DNA of 64,000 nt from Candidatus Brachythrix odensensis (GTDB lineage Bacteria; Chloroflexota; Anaerolineae; J036; Brachytrichaceae), in contig JADKDT010000004.1 in assembly GCA_016714465.1 (NCBI GenBank), positions 62,001 through 126,000 on the forward strand, in the 5' to 3' direction. The notes under the pieces are model-generated. The model was not told the DNA's origin. It did not search any database and saw nothing but the letters and a program-made list of their open reading frames with translations. This document shows positions 44,745-56,549 of this stretch, piece after piece (within the stretch, counting starts at the first letter, position 1; the number at the start of each line of letters is the position of its first letter). The position numbers were made by a program, and so were the translations under genes.

Positions 44745-45119
44745 TTACTCCGATTCCTTCTCCGAGACCACAACGCTGACGTGCGAACTGCGCCGAATGA
44801 TCGGGCGGAAACGCCCGCGCGCCGCAAAGCGCCGCCACTGGCGCAGGGGCGCCCCGTCGACGGTGATCGCGCTCACGATCAGATCGTCGGCGCTCATCTG
44901 CTTGTTCTCAACCGCATTGGCCACCGCCGAAGCGATCGCCTTGCTGATGGGCTCCGCCGCCGCCTTCGGCGTGAAGCGCAACAGGGAGATGGCGTCGGTC
45001 GCCTTCTTGCCCCGCACGAGATCCGCGACCAGGCGCATTTTCTGCGCGGAGATCGGGATGTCCCGGGAAATCGAGACCGCGGCCTGTGGGCCGACTTTGG
45101 AAGCCAGTCTGGTTGACAT
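44745..45119 (-). CDS. rplV: 50S ribosomal protein L22
   Basis: 124 residues from the ATG at 45119 (MSTRLASKVG). ISAQKMRLVADLVRGKKATD and the hairpin AARGRFRPIIRRSSHVSVVV are L22, whose loop lines the exit tunnel. Confidence 0.95.
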   Translation of the reverse strand: MSTRLASKVGPQAAVSISRDIPISAQKMRLVADLVRGKKATDAISLLRFTPKAAAEPISKAIASAVANAVENKQMSADDLIVSAITVDGAPLRQWRRFAARGRFRPIIRRSSHVSVVVSEKESE

Positions 45120-45120
45120 A

Positions 45121-45404
45121 TTAAGCCGCCGCTCCCGCTGTCTTCTCTTCCTTGGCCACGTGGCCGCGGAAGGTGCGCGTGGGGGCGAATTCGCCCAGCT
45201 TGTGGCCGACCATATTCTCGGTGATGTAGATCGGAATATGGCGCCGCCCATCATGGACGGCGATCGTGTGACCCACCATCTGCGGGAAGATCGTGGCTGC
45301 GCGCGTCCAGGTCTTGACGACCTTTCTTCTCTCTCTTGGTTTCATCCTCGATCCGCTTCAGCAGCTTGGGGTCAACGAAAGGGCCTTTTTTGTGAGCGAC
45401 CCAT
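45121..45404 (-). CDS. rpsS: 30S ribosomal protein S19 (two frameshifts)
   Basis: The gene begins ATGGGTCGCTCA at 45404. Six A residues stand where eight would give MGRSQKKGPFVDP; the literal frame loses this. A second shift, one extra base near 45323, separates DETKREKK from VVKTWTRAATIFPQMVGH. The C-terminal part is intact (YITENMVGHKLGEFAPTRTF). All of S19 is present once both homopolymer errors are corrected. Confidence 0.9.
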
Positions 45405-45416
45405 CGTCCTATCTCC

Positions 45417-46255
45417 CTAACTAACGTTGCGCCGGCGACAATCGATGAACGCTCGGTGCGCTTGTTGTTGCGCGTCCGCTTGCGCCCAAGCGCAGGTTTA
45501 CCCCCAAGGGTGCGCGGGACCGGGCAGACCGATACCGGAGCGGCCTTCGCCGCCACCGTGCGGATGGCCGCCGGGATCCATCGCGATACCGCGCACCGAC
45601 GGCCGGAAGCCGATCCAGCGATTCTGCCCGCCTTGCCGAGCTTGATGTTGCCGTGGTCGGTGTTCCCCACCTGCCCGACTGTGGCCATGCAGCGCTGGAG
45701 AACCAGGCGCATTTCGCCGCTGGGCAGACGCACCTGGCGTAGATGCCTTCCTTCGCCAGCTGGCCGGAGACACCCGCCGACCGAGCGGACCATCTGGCCG
45801 CCCTTGCCCGGGCGAAGCTCGATGTTATGAATCATCGTGCCGACTGGCATGTTGGCCAGCGGCAACGCGTTCCCGACCTTGGCCTCGGCGGTCGGGCCGC
45901 TCGCGATCATGTCGTCGACCTTCAGGCCGATGGGCGCAATGATGTAGCGCTTCTCGCCGTCCGCGTAGAAGAGCAGCGCAATCCGGGCCGAGCGGTTCGG
46001 ATCGTATTCGATCGTCGCCACGCGGGCCGGCACGCCGAACTTGTCGCGCTTGAAGTCGATGATGCGGTAACGCCGCTTGTGGCCGCCGCCACGATGGTGC
46101 ACGGTGACCTTGCCCCGGAAGTTGCGCCCGCCGCGCTTACGCAGCGCCTCGGTACAAGCGACCTTTCCGGCTCGACTGGCAGTTCTTCGACGTGTAACCG
46201 TCCAGCGCCATGCCGCGACCCGCAGAGGTCGTGGGTTGGAATTTTTAATCCGCAT
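45417..46255 (-). CDS. rplB: 50S ribosomal protein L2 (several frameshifts)
   Basis: MRIKNSNP starts the gene; one C missing near 46232 disrupts NPTTSAGRGM. The middle is intact (GGGHKRRYRIIDFKRDKFG, ALPLANMPVGT). Further shifts occur near 45775 and 45625, since the HPHGGGEGRSGIG segment lies in another frame than the flanking KRTRNNKRTE. The true stop is probably the TAG at 45417-45419, giving a CRRRNVS end. L2 is required for peptidyl transfer, so these are taken as sequence errors. Confidence 0.9.
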
Positions 46256-46258
46256 GGA

Positions 46259-46553
46259 TTACGCCACCCTTCAAAGATCGCGATCTTGTCGCCCGGTGCG
46301 AGCGTCACGATTGCTTTCTTCCACTCCTGCGAGCGACGGTATTCGTGACGACCACGCACGCCGCGCTTGGCGGGCAGGATCAACGTGATTGACCCGGAGG
46401 ACCTTGACGTCGAAAATCGTCTCAACCGCCTGCTTTGATTTGGGGCTTGTTCGGCCTTGTGGATCACTTCGAACACGTACTGGTTGTTCGTTACCATCAT
46501 GCCGCTGTTCTTTCGGTGATGAGCGGTTGGAGGAGAACCTCATACGGATGCAT
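46259..46553 (-). CDS. rplW: 50S ribosomal protein L23 (multiple frameshifts)
   Basis: The pieces MHPYEVLLQPLITE, MVTNNQYVFEV, KQAVETIFDVKVLRV and KKAIVTLAPGDKIAIFEG occur in order but in three frames. Together they cover a complete L23 of about 97 residues, which docks factors at the tunnel exit. The ATG at 46553 overlaps the rplD stop (TGATG); the end is the TAA at 46259-46261 after one missing G. Confidence 0.87.
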
Positions 46554-47209
46554 CAGCCTTTTACGCCTTCCCCCGCCTCGCGTCCCCAAATCTTGCGATG
46601 CATCGAGCGCCTTCGAGACAATCACCTTGTGGCAGCTGAAGATATCGCGAATGTTCAGATACTTGGCCAGCAGGGGCTTGGCGTTGGGGAGGTTGGCCAC
46701 CCTACGCTCACCAGATCTTCTGCGTGCACAGCACCAGCGCGGGCGTTTGGCGCCCAGCGTTCAGCGCCATGTTCAGATCGCGCGCCTTCTCTGGGGCGAC
46801 CACCAGGGGTGTCGGTGACGACGACGATTTGACCATCGGCGCTTTCTGCGACAGCGCGCAACGCACTGCGACATGGCGGCGAGGCGCATCTTCTTGCGGG
46901 CATATCAAGGCTGTGAGGCACGCCGGGCCAGGTCACGCCGCCGCCGCGATGATGCGGCGCCTTGCGGCTGCCCTGGCGGGCGTTGCCCGTGCCCTTCTGC
47001 TTGAAGAGCTTCTTGGTTGTGCGATCGACCTCGGCCCGAGTCTTGGCCTTGTGTGTGCCCAGGTGGGCGTTCGCCATCTGGCGAAGATAGGCCTGATGCA
47101 TCAGCCATTGTTGACTTGCGCTTCAAAGATATCGGCGGGCAGGTCGATCGCCCAGTTCTTCACCGGCCAGGTTACCGTGTGCTATTTCAGATCTCGCCTT
47201 TAGCGCCAT
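46553..47209 (-). CDS. rplD: 50S ribosomal protein L4 (multiple frameshifts)
   Basis: The start at 47209 (MALKARSEI) leads, after a frame change, to TWPVKNWAIDLPADIFEAQV. Then follow AYLRQMANAHLGTHKAKTRA, HHRGGGVTWPGVPHSLDMP, and in further frames ARDLNMALNAGRQTPA and NLPNAKPLLAKYLNIRDI. All L4 regions are present over about 219 codons, but no single frame covers more than half. At least five indels are needed. Confidence 0.87.
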
Positions 47210-47214
47210 GGCAA

Positions 47215-47891
47215 CTATCCTCTCCGGAAGCGCGCGCAGGGGGCTTGCCCCCTGAACCACGACGATCCCGCCATTCGCGCGGCACGGCGCCGGCACAGCG
47301 AGCAGATTGCTTTCCGGATCCACCACCAGGACCTCTAAGATGCGACGATGTCTCCTGGTCGTTAGCCATAGCGGCCTGCCATCTGCTGGCCCTTTCGACC
47401 CGGCCCAGGGTCGTCGTCATGCGCCAACAGAACCCGGTGCGCGTTCGCGGTCCGCTGACCGTGCGCTGGGCTTTGGCGTTGAAACCTGATGGCGTTTGAT
47501 GTTACCGGCGAACCCGCGACCCTTCACTGGTCCCGACCACGTCCACGCTCGCCCATGGTGAAGACGTCCGCCTTGATTGTGCCGCCCTCAACGAGCTCGT
47601 CGGCTTCTTGTGCGCGTTCTTCAGCGCTGAGCGGCGCACGCCCAAATGGCGAGTGATTGGGATGCTTGTTGTTCGCGCTGCCCCAGATGGCCGAGCGCGC
47701 CCCGCGTTAAGCGCGCCTGCTTGCGGACTTCGCCAAAACCAAGCTGAGTGGCAAGATAGCCGTCTTTTTCAGGCCTTGGAATTTGGGTCACGTAGCACGG
47801 GCCCGCCTCAATGACCGTGACGGGCATAACATTCCCCTTGTCATCGAAGAGCTGAGTCATCCCAACTTTGCTTCCAATAATGCCTCTTCAT
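47215..47891 (-). CDS. rplC: 50S ribosomal protein L3 (multiple frameshifts)
   Basis: ATG at 47891, then IIGSKVGMTQLFDDKGNV after one extra base, and VTVIEAGPCYVTQI. The middle (about 47420-47640) is badly scrambled. The C-terminal VVDPESNLLAVPAP and NGGIVVV match the L3 end. The exact stop is unclear; the TAG at 47215-47217 is the best guess. Confidence 0.82.
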
Positions 47892-47962
47892 GTCCGTGTT
47901 TCGCCCAGGCCTGAACGCGCGCCCAATGAGCAGAGGCGGGCAGGCTACCCGCGTGCCAGCGT

Positions 47963-48257
47963 TTAAATCTTGATCTCGATGTCGACGCCTGCCGGCAGAT
48001 TCAAGCGCATGAGCGTATCAATCGTCTTTGTATCGGGATCAAGCACGTCGATCAAACGCTTGTGCGTGCGAATTTCGAAATGCTCCTGCGAATCTTTGTC
48101 GATGAACGGCGATCGGCGCACGGTAAAACGTTCGACGCGGGTCGGCAGCGGCACAGGGCCAACCACGCGCGCCCCGGTGCGTTCCGCCGTCTCTACGATG
48201 CGCTGCGCCGACTGATCGAGCACGCGGTGATCGTAAGCTTTGAGGCGGATGCGAACG
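47963..48257 (-). CDS. rpsJ: 30S ribosomal protein S10, start lost at a junction
   Basis: RIRLKAYDHRVLDQSAQRIV through the end LNLPAGVDIEIKI is complete S10 apart from its first few residues. No ATG, GTG or TTG precedes RIRLK at the expected place. Instead the frame reads straight back into EF-Tu domain 2 (GLRETRQ), about 48258 onward. S10 is essential for 30S assembly and binds NusB, so the missing start points to an assembly or deletion event. Confidence 0.85.
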
Positions 48258-49031
<774 letters not shown>

Positions 49032-49053
49032 TGTTAGTCCTCCTCTGTTTAAC

Positions 49054-51153
<2,100 letters not shown>

Positions 51154-51171
51154 GACGTGACGGGGCGCTGC

Positions 51172-51642
51172 CTACCAGCGGAAGTGGGCAAAGGCGCGGT
51201 TCGCCTCGGCCATCTTGTGGGTCTCTTCGCGCTTCTTCATGGCGGTACCCGTATTGTTTGCGGCATCCATCACTTCGGCGGCAAGCTTCTCAGCCATGCT
51301 CTTGCCCGAGCGATCACGCGCGGCATTGATCAGCCAGCGCATGGCCAGGCCTTCCTGACGGAACGGATTGACTTCGACCGGAACCTGAAGCGTGGCGCCG
51401 CCGACCCGGCGAGGCTTGACTTCGACGGCGGGGCGAAGATTGGCCATGGCCTTTTCGTAGACCTGCAGGCCGGGTGTGCTCATCTTCTCTTCCACCTGGG
51501 CGAAAGCCTGATAGACCACGCGCATGGCGACGCTCTTCTTGCCGCCGTACATCAGGCGGTTGACGAGGCGGGTGACCGACTCGCTGTTGTATCGCATATC
51601 CGGAGCGACGATGCGCTTCGGGGGTTGATTTCGTCTTGGCAT
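51172..51642 (-). CDS. rpsG: 30S ribosomal protein S7
   Basis: 156 residues. MPRRNQPPKRIVAPD, VTRLVNRLMYGGKKSVAMRV and the MAEANRAFAHFRW end are S7, which nucleates the 30S head. Standard str order rpsL-rpsG-fusA. Confidence 0.96.
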   Translation of the reverse strand: MPRRNQPPKRIVAPDMRYNSESVTRLVNRLMYGGKKSVAMRVVYQAFAQVEEKMSTPGLQVYEKAMANLRPAVEVKPRRVGGATLQVPVEVNPFRQEGLAMRWLINAARDRSGKSMAEKLAAEVMDAANNTGTAMKKREETHKMAEANRAFAHFRW

Positions 51643-51710
51643 AGCTGTTACCCAGGGGCCGCGCAGCGGGCCGGGCTTGCGCCCAGGCCACGATCCACGA
51701 CCAAACTCAA

Positions 51711-52157
51711 TTACTTGCCCTTTGCCGGGGCCGCGCCCTTCTTGGGCCGCTTGGCGCCGTACTTGCTGCGGCTCTGCGACCGCTTTTCCACGCCTTCCGA
51801 GTCCAGGGTGCCGCGCACGATGTGGTAGCGCACGCCCGGGAGGTCCTTGACGCGGCCGCCGCGCACGAGCACGACCGAGTGCTCCTGCAGCTTGTGCCCT
51901 TCGCCCGGGATGTAGGCGGTGACTTCGGCGCCGTTGCTCAGGCGCACACGCGCGACCTTACGGAGAGCCGAGTTCGGCTTCTTCGGGGTCTGGGTCCGGA
52001 CCACGGTGCACACGCCGCGTTTCTGCGGCGCGCCCTTGGCCTGATCCGTCTTGCGGCTACCCTTCAGCGAGTTCGTGGTGAACTGCAGTTGGGGCGCCTT
52101 GCTCAATGCGCGCTTGGGCTTCCGCCCTTTCCTAACCAGTTGGTTGATCGTAGGCAT
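51711..52157 (-). CDS. rpsL: 30S ribosomal protein S12
   Basis: 148 residues from the ATG at 52157 (MPTINQLVRKGRK). TPKKPNSALRKVARVRLSNG and GGRVKDLPGVRYHIVRG carry the lysines that control streptomycin response, both wild type. An insertion around residues 24-44 makes it longer than the E. coli protein. First gene of the minus-strand ribosomal block. Confidence 0.96.
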   Translation of the reverse strand: MPTINQLVRKGRKPKRALSKAPQLQFTTNSLKGSRKTDQAKGAPQKRGVCTVVRTQTPKKPNSALRKVARVRLSNGAEVTAYIPGEGHKLQEHSVVLVRGGRVKDLPGVRYHIVRGTLDSEGVEKRSQSRSKYGAKRPKKGAAPAKGK

Positions 52158-52249
52158 AGTGACTCTGTATTCAGTTCCAGTCTGAACGGCTGTTGGGAAC
52201 ATCGCCTATAGGTGGGGGCGGGAGCCCTTTGTCAGGCGACGAAAGAGGC

Positions 52250-52272
52250 AGCCTAGCTTAAAGGCTGCCCCT
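52250..52272 (-). promoter_or_regulatory. Stem-loop in the str operon leader
   Basis: GGCAGCC and GGCTGCC pair across TTTAAGCTA about 95 bases upstream of rpsL. It lies between divergent genes, so it is a leader structure (possible attenuator) rather than a terminator of a visible gene. The remaining leader has GGGGGCGGGAGCCC, which could form an alternative stem. Confidence 0.4.
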
Positions 52273-52377
52273 TCATGTTCGGTTACTCGCTATTGGATTG
52301 GGTGTTTTCACACCGCAGCTCAAGTTAGCGGCCTCACAGTATACACGAAAGCCAGGGGATGTCAATTTGGGGCCAGC

Positions 52378-55170
52378 ATGGGTATTCGGGCGTGGTATCC
52401 AGCGCGTGCTACAGTGCGCCAAAGATTGGCAACACCGATCCTGCGCACCAAGCTGTATGTCCCCCCGCCACGGCCACAGGCGGTCCTCCGACCCCGCCTG
52501 ATCGCCCGGCTGAACGAGGGCCTGCATCGCAAACTGACCCTCATCGCTTCCCCTGCCGGCTTTGGCAAGACCACCCTGATCAGCGAATGGGGCGCCAGGT
52601 CCGGGCGCCAGGTCGCCTGGTTGTCACTTGACGCAGGGGATGGCGAGCCGGTCCGATTTCTCACCTGCCTCGTCAGCGCTTTGCAAACGCTGACCCTGAA
52701 CGGCGTCAAGGGCATCCCGGCGGACACTCGACACAGTGTAATGAGCGTGCTCGAATCGCCACAGCCCCCGCCAATCGAAGCGATTCTGCCGGCTCTGCTC
52801 AACGAAGTCAGCGCCATCCCGTTTGACTTCATCCTCGTTCTTGACGATTACCACCTGGTCGACAACAAACAGGTCGACGCCGCCCTTGCCTTTCTGCTAG
52901 AGCACCTGCCGCCGCAGATGCACCTGGTTATCACCACCCGCGAGGATCCGGATCTCCCCCTGGCCCGGCTGCGCGCCCGGGGGCAATTGACCGAGCTGCG
53001 GGCTGCCGACTTGCGTTTTGCCCCCGCCGAAGCCGCCGAATTCCTCACCCGGGTCATGGGCTTGACGCTGTCAACGGAGGACATCGCCGCGCTGGAAGGC
53101 CGCACCGAAGGCTGGATTGCCGGCCTGCAACTGGCTGCGCTTTCGATGCAGGGCCACCAGGACGCCCATGGCTTTATTCGGGCCTTCGCCGGGGACCACC
53201 GATATATCGTGGACTACCTGGTCGAAGAGGTGTTGCAGCGCCAGCCCGAACCTGTTCGAGACTTCCTGCTGCAGACGGCCATCCTTGACCGCCTGAATGG
53301 TCCGCTATGCGATGCCGTCACCGGCCAGCCAGGCGGCAAGGCCCGCCTGGAATCGCTGCAGCGGGGGAACTTCTTTGTCGTTCCCCTGGATGACACGCGC
53401 CACTGGTATCGCTATCACCACCTTTTCGCCGATGTGCTTCAGATGCATTTGATGGCTGAGCGGCCCGATCAGGCACCCGCGTTACATCGTCGCGCAAGCG
53501 CGTGGTACGAGCAGAATGGCGCGGCAGCCGATGCGATCCGGCATGCGCTGGCGGGGGGCGATTTCGAGCGGGCGGCGGGATTGATCGAGCTGGCGGCGCC
53601 GGGCATGCGCAAGACGAGACAGGACGCCACGCTGCTCGGCTGGATGAAGGCGCTGCCTGACGAGACATTCCGAACCAGGCCACTACTCAGCGTCGAGTAT
53701 GTCGGCGTACTGCTGACCAGCGGCGAGCTTGTCGGGCTTGAGGACCGGCTGAGCGAGGCCGAACTCTGGCTGGACACGTCGGCCGGCGGGCGCGCGCGAA
53801 CGGAAGCCTCAGCGGCCGAGATGGTCGTCATGGACGAAGAGGAGTTTCGCCGTCTTCCCGGGTCGATCGCCATGTACCGTGCTGCCCACGCTCTGATTCT
53901 GGGCAAGGTGCCCGATACCGTGAAGCATGCCCGGCGGGTGCTTGACCTCACATCGGAGGTTGACCATCTCCTGCGTGGCGGAGCTTTGGCGATCCTGGGA
54001 CTCGCATCATGGAGGATCGGAGATCTGGAGGCCGCGCATCGGTTGTATGCCGAGGGCATGTCCCATTTGCGAAGGGCCGGAAACCTCACTGACGCGGTCG
54101 AGGGCGCAGTCACGCTGGCCGACATCCGGTTGGCGCAAGGTCGCCCGCGCGAGGCCATCCGCATCTATGAGCAGGCACTGCAGTTGGGAATGGCGCAGGG
54201 CGCGCCCGCCATTGCCCTGCGCGGCACAGCAGATGTCTACATGGGACTGAGCGACCTCCACCGGGAGTTCAATGATCTGGATGCCGCCACCCAGCATCTC
54301 CTGAAAGCCAGGGCGCTGGGCGAGCACGCTGGTTTCGCGCAAAACCAGTATCGCTGGCCCCTGGCGATGGCTCAAATACGGTGGGCCCAGGGCGATCTGG
54401 ATGGCGCGCTCGACCTGCTCAACGAAGCAGAGCGCCTGTATTCGACCGCCTTTTCGCCTGATGCGCGCCCGATCCCAGCGATGAAGGCACGTTTGTGGGT
54501 CACGCAGGGGCGGCTGGGCGACGCCCTCGGCTGGGCGCATGAGCGGGGGCTGTCCGTTGCCGACGACCTGAGCTACCTGCGCGAGTTCGAGCACATCACC
54601 CTCGCCAGGGTGCTCCTGGCCGGGTATCGGACTGAGCCAGCCGACCGCGCCCTTCTCGAGGCCACCGGACTCCTGGACCGCCTGCTGAAAGCGGCCGAAG
54701 GCGGCGGCAGGATGGGCAGCGTGATCGAGATCCTGATACTTCAGGCGCTCGCCCATCAAGCGCGGGGAGATGTTCCGGCCGGGCTTGCGCCTCTTGAACG
54801 AGCTCTGGCCCTGGCTGAGCCCGAGGGCTACGTCCGAATATTCCTGGACGAAGGCCCGCCGATGGCGGCGCTGCTGGAAAATGCTGCGAAACGCGGGGCA
54901 ACCTCGGGCTACGTCCGTCAACTATTAGCGGCCCTTGGCAAGGCTGAGGACAGACCGTTGGTCAAGCAGGCCCTGGCCGAGCCGCTGAGCGAACGTGAGC
55001 TTGATGTGCTGAAACTGCTCCGAACCGAAATGAGCGGCCCGGATATCGCAAACACCCTGATGGTGTCATTGAATACGTTGCGCACCCACACCAAGAATAT
55101 ATTCGCCAAGCTTGGGGTGAACACCCGTCAGGCCGCGGTGCGCCGGGCCAACGAACTTGACCTGTTGTAG
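52378..55170 (+). CDS. MalT-type LuxR-family ATP-dependent transcriptional regulator
   Basis: About 930 residues. Walker A is ASPAGFGKTTL, Walker B is FILVLDDYHLVD, and PAGLAPLERALALAEPEGYVR is the end of a TPR-like sensor region. The C-terminal LuxR helix-turn-helix is LSERELDVLKLL with VSLNTLRTHTKNIFAKLGV. Such STAND ATPases activate promoters upon ligand binding. It precedes a dehydrogenase unit carrying repeated operators. The ATG at 52378 opens the frame; the TTG at 52426 (LATPILRTKLY) fits the family N-terminus better, ten bases after TACAGT, so the protein may be 914 residues. Confidence 0.88.
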   Translation: MGIRAWYPARATVRQRLATPILRTKLYVPPPRPQAVLRPRLIARLNEGLHRKLTLIASPAGFGKTTLISEWGARSGRQVAWLSLDAGDGEPVRFLTCLVSALQTLTLNGVKGIPADTRHSVMSVLESPQPPPIEAILPALLNEVSAIPFDFILVLDDYHLVDNKQVDAALAFLLEHLPPQMHLVITTREDPDLPLARLRARGQLTELRAADLRFAPAEAAEFLTRVMGLTLSTEDIAALEGRTEGWIAGLQLAALSMQGHQDAHGFIRAFAGDHRYIVDYLVEEVLQRQPEPVRDFLLQTAILDRLNGPLCDAVTGQPGGKARLESLQRGNFFVVPLDDTRHWYRYHHLFADVLQMHLMAERPDQAPALHRRASAWYEQNGAAADAIRHALAGGDFERAAGLIELAAPGMRKTRQDATLLGWMKALPDETFRTRPLLSVEYVGVLLTSGELVGLEDRLSEAELWLDTSAGGRARTEASAAEMVVMDEEEFRRLPGSIAMYRAAHALILGKVPDTVKHARRVLDLTSEVDHLLRGGALAILGLASWRIGDLEAAHRLYAEGMSHLRRAGNLTDAVEGAVTLADIRLAQGRPREAIRIYEQALQLGMAQGAPAIALRGTADVYMGLSDLHREFNDLDAATQHLLKARALGEHAGFAQNQYRWPLAMAQIRWAQGDLDGALDLLNEAERLYSTAFSPDARPIPAMKARLWVTQGRLGDALGWAHERGLSVADDLSYLREFEHITLARVLLAGYRTEPADRALLEATGLLDRLLKAAEGGGRMGSVIEILILQALAHQARGDVPAGLAPLERALALAEPEGYVRIFLDEGPPMAALLENAAKRGATSGYVRQLLAALGKAEDRPLVKQALAEPLSERELDVLKLLRTEMSGPDIANTLMVSLNTLRTHTKNIFAKLGVNTRQAAVRRANELDLL

Positions 55171-55176
55171 AGGGAT

Positions 55177-55234
55177 TGCCTCACGCGATGACCCCGCCCC
55201 GGCGTACGCCGGGGCGGGGTCATCGCGTGAGGCA
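55177..55234. repeat. 58-bp perfect palindrome (29-bp arms)
   Basis: The longest palindrome in the window. The centre is CCCCGGCGTACGCCGGGG and the outer arms begin TGCCTCACGCGATGACC; every base pairs. It lies six bases after the LuxR-type gene stop and upstream of operator copy 1. No T-run follows on the plus strand. Confidence 0.9.
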
Positions 55235-55257
55235 TTGGGATTTGGTGGAGGTCCGGG

Positions 55258-55297
55258 TCACCATGTCAATCACCACATGTGGTGATGCGTGCTCACC
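55258..55297 (+). promoter_or_regulatory. Operator-like element, copy 1
   Basis: TCACC occurs at 55258, 55270 and 55293, with an inverted GGTGA at 55281. The central 18 bases ATCACCACATGTGGTGAT (55269-55286) are a perfect dyad. The element lies about 105 bases upstream of the dehydrogenase start and recurs twice downstream with identical internal spacing (0, 12, 35). The LuxR-type regulator next door is the obvious candidate to bind it. Confidence 0.7.
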
Positions 55298-55339
55298 CTG
55301 TTGGCGCGTATCGTCTCCGCATAGATCCACATGAAATGC

Positions 55340-55385
55340 TTCGGAAGCGATATTCCCCGGCTCCGCGGGGAATATCGCTTCCGAA
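55340..55385. repeat. Palindromic element in the 5' leader of the dehydrogenase gene
   Basis: Twenty-base arms pair around GCTCCG, with TTCGGAAGCGATATTCCCC on the left. It lies between operator copy 1 and the start codon, 16 bases upstream. The duplicated unit downstream lacks it at the same place. Confidence 0.85.
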
Positions 55386-55401
55386 AAAGGAGAATCCCTA
55401 A

Positions 55402-56376
55402 ATGAAAGCAATTGTTTCCACCCGCTACGGCACGCCCGACGTTCTCGAGCTCAAAGAGGTTGAAAAGCCCACACCCAGGGACAACGAAGTCCTGGTGAAG
55501 ATCCATGCAACCTCGATCAACGCTGCGGACTGGCACCTGCTGACCGCCGACATTTTCCTGGTTCGGCTGGCGGCCGGCATGCTCAAACCCAAAAACACAA
55601 TTCTCGGCTGCGACATCGCAGGAACGGTTGAAGCCGTTGGCCGGGACATCACCCAGTTCAAGCCGGGCGATGCGGTCTTCGGGGAAGTATTTCGGCACCA
55701 TTACGGTGGTTTCGCCGAATACATCGCCGTTCCCGAGCAGATCCTGGCCCTGAAACCGGCCAATCTCACCTTTGAGGCTGCCGCCGCAGCGCCGCTGGCG
55801 GCGATCACCGCCCTGCAGGGGCTGCGCGATCTGGGTCAGATTCAGGCCGGCCAGAAGGTCCTGATCAACGGGGCTTCGGGTGGCGTTGGAACGTTTGCCG
55901 TTCAAATCGCCAAACACTACGGGGCTGAGGTCACCGCCGTATGCAGCACCCGCAACGTCGACCTGGCCCGCGCGCTCGGGGCTTGTCACGTCATTGACTA
56001 CACGAGGGAAGACTTCACCCGGAATGGGCTGCAGTATGACCTGATTCTTGCGGCGAATGGGAATCTCCCGGTGTCAGCCTATCGGCGCGCATTGACACCG
56101 ACGGGCCTGTGCGTGATGACCGGAGGCAGCCCGTCTCAGACATTTCCGGTGATGTTCCTGGGCCCCGTGCTGTCCAAGAAGGACGGTCAGCGGTTTAGCA
56201 TGCTGACGCTTAAGCCCAATCTGAAGGATTTGCCATTGATCAAGGAACTTCTGGAAGCGGGCAAGATCGCCTCGGTGATTGACCGGCGCTACTCGCTGGC
56301 CGAGGCACCGGACGCGTTCCGGTATTTCGGGGAAGGGCACGCCAAGGGCAAGGTGGTCATTAACGTGGCCCCGTAG
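55402..56376 (+). CDS. Zinc-independent medium-chain NAD(P)-dependent dehydrogenase (quinone oxidoreductase-like)
   Basis: 324 residues. ATSINAADWHLL, GCDIAGTVEAVG, FKPGDAVFGEV and the nucleotide loop INGASGGVGTFAVQIAKHYG are MDR-superfamily signatures. The structural zinc cysteines are absent, so it belongs to the quinone reductase-like branch. ATG at 55402 follows AAGGAG by eight bases. It is preceded by an operator-like element and a leader palindrome, and followed by a decayed tandem copy. The substrate is unknown; such genes are often stress-induced reductases for reactive carbonyls. Confidence 0.87.
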   Translation: MKAIVSTRYGTPDVLELKEVEKPTPRDNEVLVKIHATSINAADWHLLTADIFLVRLAAGMLKPKNTILGCDIAGTVEAVGRDITQFKPGDAVFGEVFRHHYGGFAEYIAVPEQILALKPANLTFEAAAAAPLAAITALQGLRDLGQIQAGQKVLINGASGGVGTFAVQIAKHYGAEVTAVCSTRNVDLARALGACHVIDYTREDFTRNGLQYDLILAANGNLPVSAYRRALTPTGLCVMTGGSPSQTFPVMFLGPVLSKKDGQRFSMLTLKPNLKDLPLIKELLEAGKIASVIDRRYSLAEAPDAFRYFGEGHAKGKVVINVAP

Positions 56377-56392
56377 AAAACACGTTGTGCTA

Positions 56393-56432
56393 GAAATCCC
56401 CCTTCCCGGCGTACGCCGGGAAGGGGGATTTC
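56393..56432. repeat. 40-bp perfect palindrome downstream of the dehydrogenase
   Basis: Twenty-base arms with GAAATCCCCCTTCCCGGCGT on the left and no unpaired centre. It stands 16 bases after the gene stop. The homologous place in the duplicated unit carries a different palindrome (57052-57077). Confidence 0.85.
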
Positions 56433-56452
56433 GCATTTGGCGAAAGTGCTGA

Positions 56453-56492
56453 TCACCAAGTCGATCACCAGATGTGGTGATGCGTGGTCACC
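56453..56492 (+). promoter_or_regulatory. Operator-like element, copy 2
   Basis: TCACC at 56453, 56465 and 56488 with GGTGA inverted at 56476, the same 0-12-35 spacing as copy 1. The central dyad ATCACCAGATGTGGTGAT (56464-56481) has one mismatch. It lies 58 bases upstream of the pseudogene start. Confidence 0.7.
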
Positions 56493-56549
56493 ACGTTGAA
56501 GCGCATCTTCTTGTCCAGAGACGCAAACTCAACCAAGGAGATATCTCCA

